Shown here: positions 9,980 to 19,615 of the stretch, in pieces
Position numbering within the stretch: position 1 is the first letter of the stretch
Layout of the letters: the number at the start of each line of letters is the position of its first letter
Source: Notamacropus eugenii
Taxonomy: Eukaryota > Chordata > Mammalia > Diprotodontia > Macropodidae
NCBI RefSeq assembly: GCF_028372415.1
Contig: NC_092872.1
Location: forward strand, 87,704,613-87,768,612
DNA: 64,000 nt
Direction: 5' to 3'
Made by a program: the position numbers and the translations under genes
The notes under the pieces: model-generated
What the model saw: the letters and a program-made list of their open reading frames with translations, nothing else
Databases searched by the model: none
What the model was told of the DNA's origin: nothing

Positions 9980-11490
9980 AACCATTGAATTGGAGCAGCT
10001 GGGTGGAAGTCAGGGGATAGACTGAGTTCAGTGGAAGAAGGTGGTCAGGTGAATGAGGCTATGAGGGCTCTACCTGCCCCTCCCCTCCTTCTTACCTACC
10101 ATTTTAGAATCAAATGGACACCTAAAGTGACCAGAAGGTACACTGGTTTGATTGTAAGTCAAGTTTTGTATTTCTATGATGTACCAATACCAACCCATAA
10201 GGTTCAGCCTTGCAGCTCTCTATGGACTGTGGTTGTTTGAGAATGGCTCCATACCAATGCTGGGATGCTGAGAGAGAGAGCTCTAGGAACATACTTAAAT
10301 ACATTTTACTAAAACTGACCTTGGGTGAGAGGCTTAAAAAGCAACCTTTCCCATATGCATTTTAATGAGCCCTGCATTTTCATCCTGTAAACAATTATGT
10401 CAACAAGAACACTTTTAAGTAGAATGTGTACAAAATAAATGGAGCAGGAACATGAGGGGCGTATTTATTTGTATGTCTTTTCCCCCTGCCTCTAAACCAT
10501 TTTGGTAGCCATAGGAACCATGCAATTGTAAGCACAAAAACAGAGATCTAAATAACATCAGGTGTTCCCTTTAAAATGTGAAAGGAAAAAAAGAAAAAAA
10601 AATCAAAGTCTAAACTTCTATAACTGGTTTTCCATTCATTTCTGAAATCCCATAGTCTGGATTAGGGTTCAACATACTGGGGCTGTTTTCCAGATGAGGT
10701 AAATTGCTTCATCTCAGTTATTTGTCCTCAAACCATTTGAAACTGGGACTTTCTGAAGTCAGCTTAGGTCTGTTCTGTTGCTACCCAGGTGAAAGGTAGA
10801 ACTGAATCAGTAAAGCATTTAATCAGGAGGGGAATGAACAGTAACAGCAGAAAACAATTTCACGTGTATTCCCCTATGAGTACAACCTTTCCTGTTCCCT
10901 TTCTCCACAGAGCAAAGGGGCAACAAATGCATCCAGGAATCACAGTCTCAGTGGGAAAGGGTTTGACCCTTCAGTATTATCAGCTTTGCTATTATGATTT
11001 CAGACTGCTACCACCTGGTGTCTTAATTGTCTCTCTTGCTCAGCATCTACATATAATTCTTGCCCTGGCTGGTCTTAGGCACTATCTAGTGTCTCTATAC
11101 TACTCAGTTATCTCTATACTGTGGAACTGTCCTCTTGTCCTCACAGTCATGATGACACTCCTCCACCCTTCTCTGTAGAGGCATCCACCATGCTCCCTTA
11201 TTCTTCTCTGACGTCTTCTCTCTGAAGCAAATACTCTCTCCCTGAGGGATTCAATTTCAGGGAATATGTAGTTCTGGGAACATCACCAAATGAGTGATGG
11301 CTCTCTGGGCATCAGCATTCTGGGAAATGTAGTCTTTAAGTAGATAGGCCATTACACTTTATATTCGTGAAGGATGAAGCACACATTCATAATCTTTCAG
11401 TTTCCTTTTTCCTGTGAGTATTTAGTGTCTGCTTTTCAAATTGGAAGAAAAAAGTTTGTTACAAACAGTTAACTAAATTCTAAACATTTT
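9980..11490. other. Unassigned sequence
   Basis: About 1.5 kb in which I recognise no repeat family or gene. An open frame at 10789-11178 (+, 129 codons) has no recognisable domain. A ZNF143-type motif lies at 11315-11333. Confidence 0.45.
11315..11333 (-). promoter_or_regulatory. ZNF143/STAF-type binding motif
   Basis: The minus strand reads ACTACATTTCCCAGAATGC, which fits the ACTACAnnTCCCAGnATGC element bound by ZNF143 (often with THAP11). A weaker related block, 'gtagttctgggaa', lies 45 bp upstream at about 11268. No CpG-rich promoter or first exon is visible nearby, so function is unproven. Confidence 0.45.
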
Positions 11491-11494
11491 TCTC

Positions 11495-12475
11495 AGCTTG
11501 TTTACCAAAGCACCTGAATTTGGCATCGAAATGATGGAAAGACTTCAAGAGATAGTGATGGGAGGTGAGAGGGACAGGGGGAGAGGAATAGAAAGTAGGG
11601 AACAGATATAGTTCTCCACAAAGAAGTAGCATTGAGAAGATTTGGCAACTGATTGGATATGGGGAAAAAGAAAAGTCAAAGATGGCACTAAAGTGATTCA
11701 CTTGAGTCACTGAAAAGATAGTACTGCTTTCAACAGAGAAATTATGGGAAATAGAAGAATCTGGAAGGAAGGTGAGTTCAGATTTAGGCATATTCGGTTT
11801 GAGGTCACAGTGGGGATATCTATCAGGTAATTGAAGATACTGATTTTCACTTAAGGGAAGAGGTTGGGAGTTAAAATATGGTTTTGGGAGTCATCTGCAT
11901 TAAGATGATAATAGAAGCCATGAAAATGGATGAAATCACCAAGGGAGAGAGTGTAAAGAGAGAAGACAGCTTAGAATAGGATTCTGGGGGGGGGGAGGGG
12001 ACGGACACTTCTCTCATCCTGAGTTTCCACCTCTGTAAAAAAGGGGATAATAATAGCACCTACCTCACAGGGTTGTTGTGAAGATAAAATGAGATATTTT
12101 TAAAGTGCTTCGAATACTTTCAATTGCTATGTAAATGTTGTTGTTGAAGAATGGGAAGAAGAAGAGGCAGCTAAAACAGACGTGGTCAGAAAGATAGGAC
12201 AAAAACCATGACAGTGGTAGCAATGTCACAGAAGGCAAAGGAGGAGGAGCTACCGAGAGAGCGGTGGTCTCCGAGTGTTAAGTGCTATAGAGAAGGTAAA
12301 GAGAATTAGGACAGAGAAAAAACAAAACAGAACGCTGAACTTATTGATAAGAAAATATTAACAGCCTTGCAAAGAGCCATTACCACAGAGTGAGAGACAG
12401 AAGCTATATCGTAATGGGTTAAATGAGTGGCAAAGGAGTGGAGGCAATGAATGTAAACTAGTTTTTTTAGAAGCA
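11495..12475 (-). repeat. L2 LINE, antisense ORF2 region, split by MIR
   Basis: Antisense L2 coding region: 'ggcaactgattggatatgg' near 11645, 'gggagtcatctgcattaag' near 11887, 'gatgaaatcaccaaggga' near 11929, then after an interruption 'gcaatgtcacagaaggcaa' near 12220 and 'aaaggagtggaggcaatga' near 12433. Roughly 850 bp of L2 survive. Confidence 0.7.
12003..12150 (+). repeat. MIR SINE inserted in L2
   Basis: The 3' half of a MIR: 'gagtttccacctctgtaaa', 'gataataatagcacctacc', 'acagggttgttgtgaagat', 'aaagtgcttcgaatac' and 'gctatgtaaatgttg'. It sits inside the antisense L2, with a 'gggggggggag' run at its left edge. Confidence 0.75.
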
Positions 12476-12479
12476 TAAG

Positions 12480-13060
12480 AACAAATTTCTATATATGAAT
12501 CAATAAGAAATATGATATTGATCATTTCTTTTAAAAAACTATAGAATTACCATATAAAACCTCAATGAAATCATAAAGTATATCAATAGTTCACAGTCCT
12601 TCCAAATCTTTGACCTCCCATAGCTTAGTCATAGTATCTTGAAAGCAGAGAATTCAGTTTCTGGTTAGTGCCAGACCTAGTGATGTTTTGGCACTTACAA
12701 ATGTGCCTCCTTCACTAAGACACAGAATGAAACTTCCATCTTGGTTTCACCTTAGGGGATACAGCTCCAAAAATAGCCAGGGGACAAAGTTTAAAAAGCT
12801 AGAAGTTGGACAGTAAAGAGAAAGAGAGAGAAAATATGATAACTTGAAAGGGAATGCTAGAGTCAGAAAGATTTCGTATGATGAGCAAATTTGTTTGTTG
12901 TTTGTTTGTGGTCATTCTTCTATCAATGAAATCAGATCTGTTTGAAAAACAGAAATATAAATATACTTACACAATATTTTGTTTCATTTTGCTGCACAGT
13001 ATTGAATATTCACTGCATTTTACTGCCTTTTTATTTACTGCATAATAGTCAATGGGTATA
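12480..13060. other. Unassigned sequence
   Basis: AT-rich stretch with no recognisable gene. A short (TTTG)n run occurs near 12890-12910. Confidence 0.4.
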
Positions 13061-13165
13061 TTATTTTCTCCTTCTTACTTCCTGATATTCCTGCATCAGT
13101 TCACACACATTTCCTCAGGTTTCTCTGAATTTTTTGTATCCATCATCTCTTACAGGAGTGCTGTA
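13061..13165 (-). repeat. L1 LINE 3' UTR fragment, antisense
   Basis: 'cctgcatcagttcacacac' and 'cctcaggtttctctgaat' resemble the antisense L1 3' UTR block that is clearer in the L1 copies at 23360 and 47180. Confidence 0.4.
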
Positions 13166-14274
13166 GACTAATTTAGCCTATTTTACAATGTTGCCTGTGG
13201 TCAGTTTAAGTGTAGTAGCAGAAATGCAGTTTAGTTGCCACCATAAAATGATACTATCTCAAGAAGAAACTGCTTGATAGATCATTTGCAGTTGTTTTAT
13301 AGTCCTTAAAGTGACATTGGGATGGTCTAACTCCTTCTCTCTTCCATCACCACTACCACCATCTCAAGCATCTCAAGCATGGTTTTAACTTCCACTTCAT
13401 GACTCATGTCTATAGCTATTCCAGGATAAAAACAACAACAGATTACTTTTATAGTTAATTTCAAAATCCTACCTGTAACACTTGAGAAAACTTATCCATT
13501 TCCCTAAAGACCTATCTTTCCTGTCAGATCTTGGCTAGGTAGGGCTGCTGGAACAATAAATGACAAGGACACGCAACTAAGGCATGTCACATGTAAAGAT
13601 CTCCTTAAGCTTTGAGAGATGGACAATGCCAAGCCTTCTACTGTTATCCACTTCTGAAAGCAACAACACTAATAGCAACTCTGTGCCCCACCCCCAATAA
13701 ATTATTTATTCTCAGATTTCTCTAACCATTTTTCACATGGCTATATATTGGGAGAATAAGAAGTATGTCTTAGAGGAAATGAGTTTGTGCTCAAAGTGTT
13801 AATCTCACTGATTAGTAAGTAGGACGGCCACCCAAATCTGAACCAAAGGCTATATTTTGTAGTTCCCTGGAATTTAGCCATCCACTCCTGGTTTTTTATC
13901 CCCCTTTTTACCAACTTCTCATCCCAATATGTGTTTGTTCTTTGGTGTGTGGAGGGAAGGCTTTAAAAAAAAATAATAATATTCAATTATAAGATATCTC
14001 TCTTCTCTCCTCCTACCTAGTAAGTCATTCCTTAAAACAAAGATGAAGAATTGAGAGAAATGATTATTAATAACCAATGATTTGGGGAGATTCAGATTTA
14101 CCCCTTTTTCTTTTATCCTCATTTCAAGACCAGTCTGAATGTTAAGCTAACCTTCTCCTCTACCCAGATCCCACCCAGGTGGGGCAGCCATTGTGTTCCA
14201 ATCGGGTTTGTGTGGGGATAAATTCTTTGAATATATTGCCCAAGATGGGGTTAGTTTAAGAAGTAAATGACATT
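13166..14274. other. Unassigned sequence
   Basis: About 1.1 kb with no recognisable element. It ends abruptly where the RTE fragment begins. Confidence 0.4.
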
Positions 14275-15775
14275 TTCCAGATTATGTGGCAAGAGGAGGT
14301 TATCCCCCAGGAGTTCAAGGATGTCTCCATTGTCCAACTCTATAAGGGTAAAGGGAATAGGTTGTCCTGCGACAATCACAGGGGGATCTCTCTCTTAGTC
14401 ATTGCTGGCAAAATTCTTGCTAGAGTCCTCCTTGATAGGCTGATCCTTCACCTGGAAGATGGGTCTTATACCTGAGAGTCAGTGTGGCTTCAGAAAGGGC
14501 CAAGGGACAGTTGATATGGTGTTTGCTGCCTGACAACTGCAGGAGAAATGCCAGGAGCAGAACAGAGGTCTGTACACAACATTTGTAGATCTGAACAAGG
14601 CCTTTGAAACTGTTAGTCATGAGGGCTTGTGGGAAATTATGTCTAAATTTGGTTGCCCAGAGAAGTTCATCAGTATTGTACGTCAATTTCATGATGGCAT
14701 GTTTGCCCAGGTTCTGGATAATGGACAGTGCTCTCATGCCTTTCCAGTCACCAATAGAGTGAAACAAGGCTGTGTGCTTGCTCCCAGGCTTTTTAGCATG
14801 ATGTTTTCAGCCATGTTGTCAAATGCTTTTAACGAGTATGAACACGGCAGGCATCAAGGTTGACTACAGTACTGATGATAAGTTCTTCAATTTGAAAAGG
14901 TTACAAGCCAAGACCAAAGTGGAGGGAGTGTTGGTGCATAGTTTTCTGTTTGCAGATGATTGTGCACTCTATGCAGCCTCTGAAGCTGAGATGCAACAAA
15001 GTATGGACCAATTCTCTGCTGCCTGTGCTAATTTTGGCCTAATAATTAACACCAAGAAAACACAGGTGCTCCATCAGCCACCACCACACCATCCATATGT
15101 GGAACTATTGGTTACAATAAATGGAGAAGTTTTGAATGCTGTGGATAAGTTCACTTACCTTGGTAGTATACTTTCCAGGGATGTGCACATTGACAATGAG
15201 GTTGAGGCACGCATTACCAGAGCTGGCTTAATGTTTGGGAGGCTCCAAAGAAAAGTTTGGGAGAGAAGAGGTATTGGACTGACTACCAAAATGAAGGTCT
15301 GCAGAACTGCTGTGCTGACCTCATTGTTGAACGCCTGTGAAACATGGACAGTCTACCAGCGCCATGCCAGGAAACTGAATCGCTTCCATTTGAACTGTCT
15401 TAGGAAGATTCTGAGGATCACCTGGCAGGATAAGGTACCAGACACTGAAGTCCTTGCTTGAATTGAACTGCTAAACATTCAAACTATGCTTCAGAAAGCA
15501 CAACTCTGATGGGCTGGCCACATTGTTCAAATGCAAAATGTGCGCTTGCCAAAAAGACTATTTTATGGAGAACTCACATGGGGCAAGTGATCACATGGTG
15601 GTCAGAAGAAGTGATACAAGGACACTTGCAAGGTCTCTCTCAAGAACTTTGGATTTGACTGTGCAACATGGGAGACACTGGCACAGGACTACTCAGCATG
15701 GAATGCCCATATCAGAAAGGGTGATGTGCTCTATGAGCAAAGCAGAATTGAGAGCATAAAGTAAACATAGGATAC
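14275..15775 (+). mobile_element. RTE-type LINE, reverse transcriptase fragment
   Basis: A 1.5-kb piece of a non-LTR retrotransposon ORF covering the reverse transcriptase and C-terminal region, spread over several frames. Seen: finger motif 'FKDVSIVQLYKGKGNRLSC' (14284-14475 frame), 'HRGISLL', a 'QGCVLAPRLFSMMFS' block (14627-14863 frame), catalytic 'FADDCALYAA' near 14947, then 'TYLGSILSR' and 'CETWTVYQRHARKLNRFH' (14823-15461 frame). The C-terminal 'GHIVQMQN'-like part follows in another frame. I assign it to RTE because a second copy (51255-52068) leads into a 3' end like the RTE tails of marsupial MAR1 SINEs; R4-like is a less likely alternative. Frame changes and stops break it, and both ends are truncated: the endonuclease and 3' UTR are absent. 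Confidence 0.85.
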
Positions 15776-16142
15776 AGTTGTAGTAGCTGGGAAATGAGGT
15801 TCTGATAATGATCAAAGATGAGGGGTTCAGTCTGTGAGGAAAGTAAAATGTAGAATGAAGTGGATCAAGTAGTTGGGAAACATTGAAATAAATGTAATAA
15901 ATGAAACAAACACAGGGCAATAAGATCAATAATATTAGTCTGGTCTTTTTTCCTAGACCATCCAATAGAATGATGAAATTAATCACCAGCAAAATGTCAG
16001 TCTGGACTGAACCTCCCTTATGACAGATGAGGAGATTATGGGCTCCAGATACAACTTCATAGGAAAATAGTTCTTTCAATCTAAGTTTGTCACTATAGTA
16101 TTACTGGAAGGGGGTGGACTCCTTCAGGCAATAGGGAGGCAC
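15776..16142. other. Unassigned sequence
   Basis: About 370 bp, AT-rich. The 128-codon minus-strand frame at 16079-15693 overlaps the RTE end and has no recognisable domain. Confidence 0.4.
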
Positions 16143-17290
16143 ATCCCAGAATTTCATAGTTAGAGGGACCAGGAACCATCTAATCCATTTCACACATGGA
16201 AAAGAGTACTTTCTGTAATATAATGAATAGAGATCATGTAGTCTTTGCTTAAAAACCTTTAGCTTTTTTTTGTAGGTCTGTTACTCCCTTACTCAATAAA
16301 CTTCAGTGGCTCCCTGTGGCTTCCAGAATCAAATACAAAATCCTCTGTTCAGCATTCAAAGCCTTCATAACCCCTTTCTACCTTTTCAGTTTTCTCACAC
16401 ACACTCCCTCCTCCCCCCCTCTCCCCTGGCCCCACCACTCTTCAATCCTGTGGCACTAGCTTCCTTGTTTTCCCTCCTCATCCTAACCTGCTGACTTCCC
16501 TGGCTTTTTTCAAGTCTCAACTAAAATCCCATCTTCTATAGGAAGTCTTTCCAAATCCCTATTCATTCCAGTGCCTTCCTTGTAATTCTTTCCTGTTTAT
16601 CCTATTTGTACCTTGTTTGTACATATTTGTTTGCTTATTTTCCCTGCCCCCTCCCCCCCCCCCCATTGGATTTTGAGCTTCTTTAGGGTAGGGACTGTTT
16701 TTTGCCTCTTTTTATATCCTTGGTCCTTATCACAGTGCTTAGTACGTAGTAGACATTAAATGTTTATTGACCAACTGACTAAACGACTGACTTAAATGAA
16801 GGGGGACATATTCCCTTTTTCCAGGGCAGCTCATTTCACTTTTGGATAGTTCTCATTGTTAGGAAGGGTTTCCTTATATACAAATCTAACTTTGTTTCTT
16901 TGCATCTTTTCCCTATCACTCCTAATTCTGCTTTGGGAGGCCAAAAAGAACAAATAGTCCTTTCTACATTCCCTTTAAATCCTTGAAGATAGCTTTTATG
17001 TCTCCAGTCCCCCGCCCCCATCCAATCTTCTTCAGACTAAACTTCCTTACTTCCATCAACGGAGCTTTGCATAGTATAAACTCAGGGTGCTTTGCCATCT
17101 TTTTTGCTTTCCTCTGGATACTCTAGTTTATCAACATCCTTCCTAAAATGTGGCATTCAGAAGTAAACACAGTATTCCAGACGCATTCTGAAAAGGGCAG
17201 CGTTTGGTAGGACTATAATTCTTATTCCTGGATTTTATGGGTCTCTTAATATAGACACTAAGGTCACATTAGCTTTTATTCAGGGGTAGG
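16143..17290 (-). repeat. L3/CR1 LINE, antisense, split by L2
   Basis: Antisense L3/CR1 3' region: 'atagttagagggaccagg' near 16157, 'cttgcttaaaaacctttag' near 16244, then after an inserted L2 'agggcagctcatttcactt' near 16824, 'gttaggaagggtttcctta' near 16858, 'tccttgaagatagctttta' near 16980, 'ttcagactaaacttcctta' near 17031 and 'aacacagtattccagacg' near 17166. Text before and after the L2 is collinear in the family. Confidence 0.75.
16262..16797 (+). repeat. L2 LINE, 3' end, inserted in L3
   Basis: Sense L2: 'cagtggctccctgtggctt', 'cattcaaagccttcataac', 'caactaaaatcccatcttc', 'gtagggactgttttttgcc', 'agtgcttagtacgtagtag' and the terminal 'attgaccaactgact'. C-rich runs occur at 16400-16430 and 16650-16664. 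Confidence 0.8.
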
Positions 17291-17409
17291 TGGGTGGGTG
17301 GGTGTGTATGCTGTTGTTCCATCTTGAGACTGCAGTACATAAAAATCTTTAGATTTTTTTCTCCAGATGAACAGTGCTTAGTTTAGCAATGCCTTCAGCA
17401 TCCTGTACT
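17291..17409. other. Unassigned spacer with GGGT run
   Basis: Begins with (GGGT)n at 17286-17303. No element is recognised. Confidence 0.4.
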
Positions 17410-17665
17410 CATCATTACAGATTTTGAGAGTTGGAAGCGTCCTCGGTATCACTGTAATCCATTCATTACATAAAAGGAATCCTTCACTGTAACATATCCA
17501 GCAAATGAATGTCCAGTATCAGCTTGGAAACCTTCAAGGAGGGAGGAACCCACTGCTTCCAGAGGCAGTCTGTTCTACTGTGGGACTGCTCTAATGGTTT
17601 GCCCAAACCCAGATGTGCCCCTTGCAACTTTTACTTGTTGTTCCTGGTTCCACTCTGAGGTCATA
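17410..17665 (-). repeat. L3/CR1 LINE, antisense 3' end
   Basis: A second L3 copy: 'gagagttggaagcgtcctc' near 17428, 'ccttcaaggagggaggaac' near 17531, 'cttccagaggcagtctgtt' near 17556 and 'ttgttgttcctggttccac' near 17635. Confidence 0.7.
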
Positions 17666-17762
17666 TGAATGAATGAATAAGGAATTTTATTAATTTATTT
17701 TAATTATTAATAATAATTATGTATAATATAATAATAATTAATTATTAATAAATTAAATTATT
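17666..17762. repeat. AT-rich low complexity
   Basis: Begins with (GAAT)n, then about 80 bp made almost only of TAAT/TTAAT units. Confidence 0.85.
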
Positions 17763-17847
17763 AAGCATTTACAGCATGCAAGTACTGTGCTAAATGCTGG
17801 GGTTACAAATAAAAAAAGTAAGACCATCTATGGTCTCAAGCTTAATT
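17763..17847 (-). repeat. L2 LINE, antisense 3' end
   Basis: 'agcatttacagcatgcaag', 'actgtgctaaatgctgggg' and 'atggtctcaagcttaat'. It is cut by the L1 whose poly-T begins at 17848. Confidence 0.65.
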
Positions 17848-18690
17848 CTTTTTTTTTTTTTAAATTAATTATTTATTTATTTAACTTTTAACATTCATTT
17901 TCACAAAATTTTGGGTTCCAAATTTTCTCCCCTTTTATCCCCTCCCCCCACCCCAAAACACCAAGCAGTCTAATTGCCCCTATCACCAATCTGCTCTCTC
18001 TTCTATCATCCCTCTCTGCCCTTGTCTCCATCTTCTCTTTTGTCCTGTAGGGCCAAATAACTTTCTATACCCCTTTACCTGTATTTCTTATTTCCTAGTA
18101 GCAAGAACAGTACTCGACAGTTGTTCCTAAAACTTTGAGTTCCAACTTCTCTTCCTCCCTGCCTCCCTACTCATTCCCTTTGGAAGGCAAACAATTCAAT
18201 ATAGGTCATATCTGTGTAGTTCTGCAAATGACTTCCATAATAGTCATGTTGTATAAGACTAACTATATTTCCCTCCATCCTATCCTGACCCCCATTGCTT
18301 CTATTCTCTTTTGATCCTGTCCCTCCCCAAGAGTGTTGACTTCAAATTTCTCCCTCCTCCCCATGCCCTCCCTTCCATCATCCCCCCCACCCTGCTTGTC
18401 CCCTTATCCCCCACTTTCCTGTATTGTAAGATAGGTTTTCATACCAAAATGAGTGTGCCTTTTATTCCTTCCTTTAGTGGAATGTGATGAGAGTAAACTT
18501 CATGTTTTTCTCTCACCTCCCCTCTTTATCCCTCCATTAATGAGTCTTTTGCTTGCCTCTTTTATGAGAGATAATTTGCCCCATTCCATTTCTCCCTTTC
18601 TCCTCCCAATATCTTTCTCTCTCACTGCTTGATTTCATTTTTTAAAGATATGATCCCATCCTCTTCAGTTCACTCTGTGCACTCTGTCTC

Positions 18691-18772
18691 TATGTGTGTG
18701 TGTATGCGTGTGTGTGTGCATGTGTGTGTGTATGCATGTGTGCGTGTGCGTGTGTGTGCATGTGTGTGTGTT
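18691..18772. repeat. (TG)n microsatellite in L1
   Basis: About 80 bp of TG with interspersed TA, GC and CA units, inside the L1 3' UTR. Cysteine/valine-rich open frames in all three plus frames here are artefacts of the repeat. Confidence 0.9.
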
Positions 18773-19374
18773 CTTTCCATTTGCATTGTTGTACTCATTG
18801 TGTATTTTGCTTTCTTGGCTCTGCTTTACTCTGTATCAGTCCGTGGAGATTTTTCCTTACTTCTCGCTATTCATTATTTCTCACAGAAGTGTAATATTCA
18901 ATTACATCCACGTATTACAATTTATTTAGACATCGCCCAATCAATGATCATCTACTTTGTTTTCAATACTTGACTGTCACAGAAAACCAAATCAAAGTTA
19001 CTATAAATATTTTGTTGAATCTAGGGATTTTCTTCTTACCAACGATCTCTTTGGGGTATAAATCTAATGGTAGAATCTCTGGGTCAAGGTATGCACATTT
19101 TAATATTTCCAAATTGCTTTCCAAAATGATTGTACTGATTCACGACAGTGCACTAGTATACCTATTTTCCACAAACTCTCCACCTATTCCAGTCTTTTGA
19201 CCTCTCTTATAATTTGTAGGAATTGAGGTAAAAACCTCAGGGTTGTTTTGATTTGCATGCTATTAATAATGATTTAGAACATTCCTTCATATAGTTGTTA
19301 ATAATTTGTGATTCTCTTGAAAATTGTTGATATTCTTTGACCACATATATTAGGGAATTGCTTTTGATGTATAT

Positions 19375-19615
19375 ATTTTATATGTACATGTGTACGTAAG
19401 TATATATATATGTGTGTATGTGTATATATGTAGGTGTATATATAGGTGTATGTATAATAGCATATGTGTGTATATATAATATATACTTATGTACACATAA
19501 ATAGTATGTATACATATGGATATATGACCAAAAGCTATACACAAAGTCTATGTGTATATATGTATGTATATGTGTGTATGTATGTATGTATCTATATATC
19601 TATCTGTTTATATAT
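19375..19615. repeat. (TATG/TA)n microsatellite in L1
   Basis: About 240 bp of TATATG/TGTA units between recognisable L1 segments. The Tyr/Ile/His-rich open frames on both strands are artefacts. Confidence 0.9.

Noticed and set aside
10789-11178. 129-codon open frame on the plus strand
   Set aside because: No recognisable domain, no codon-usage signal I can defend, and no splice or promoter context. Treated as chance.
18629-18973. Cys/Val-rich small proteins in three overlapping frames
   Set aside because: Direct translation of a TG microsatellite within an antisense L1.
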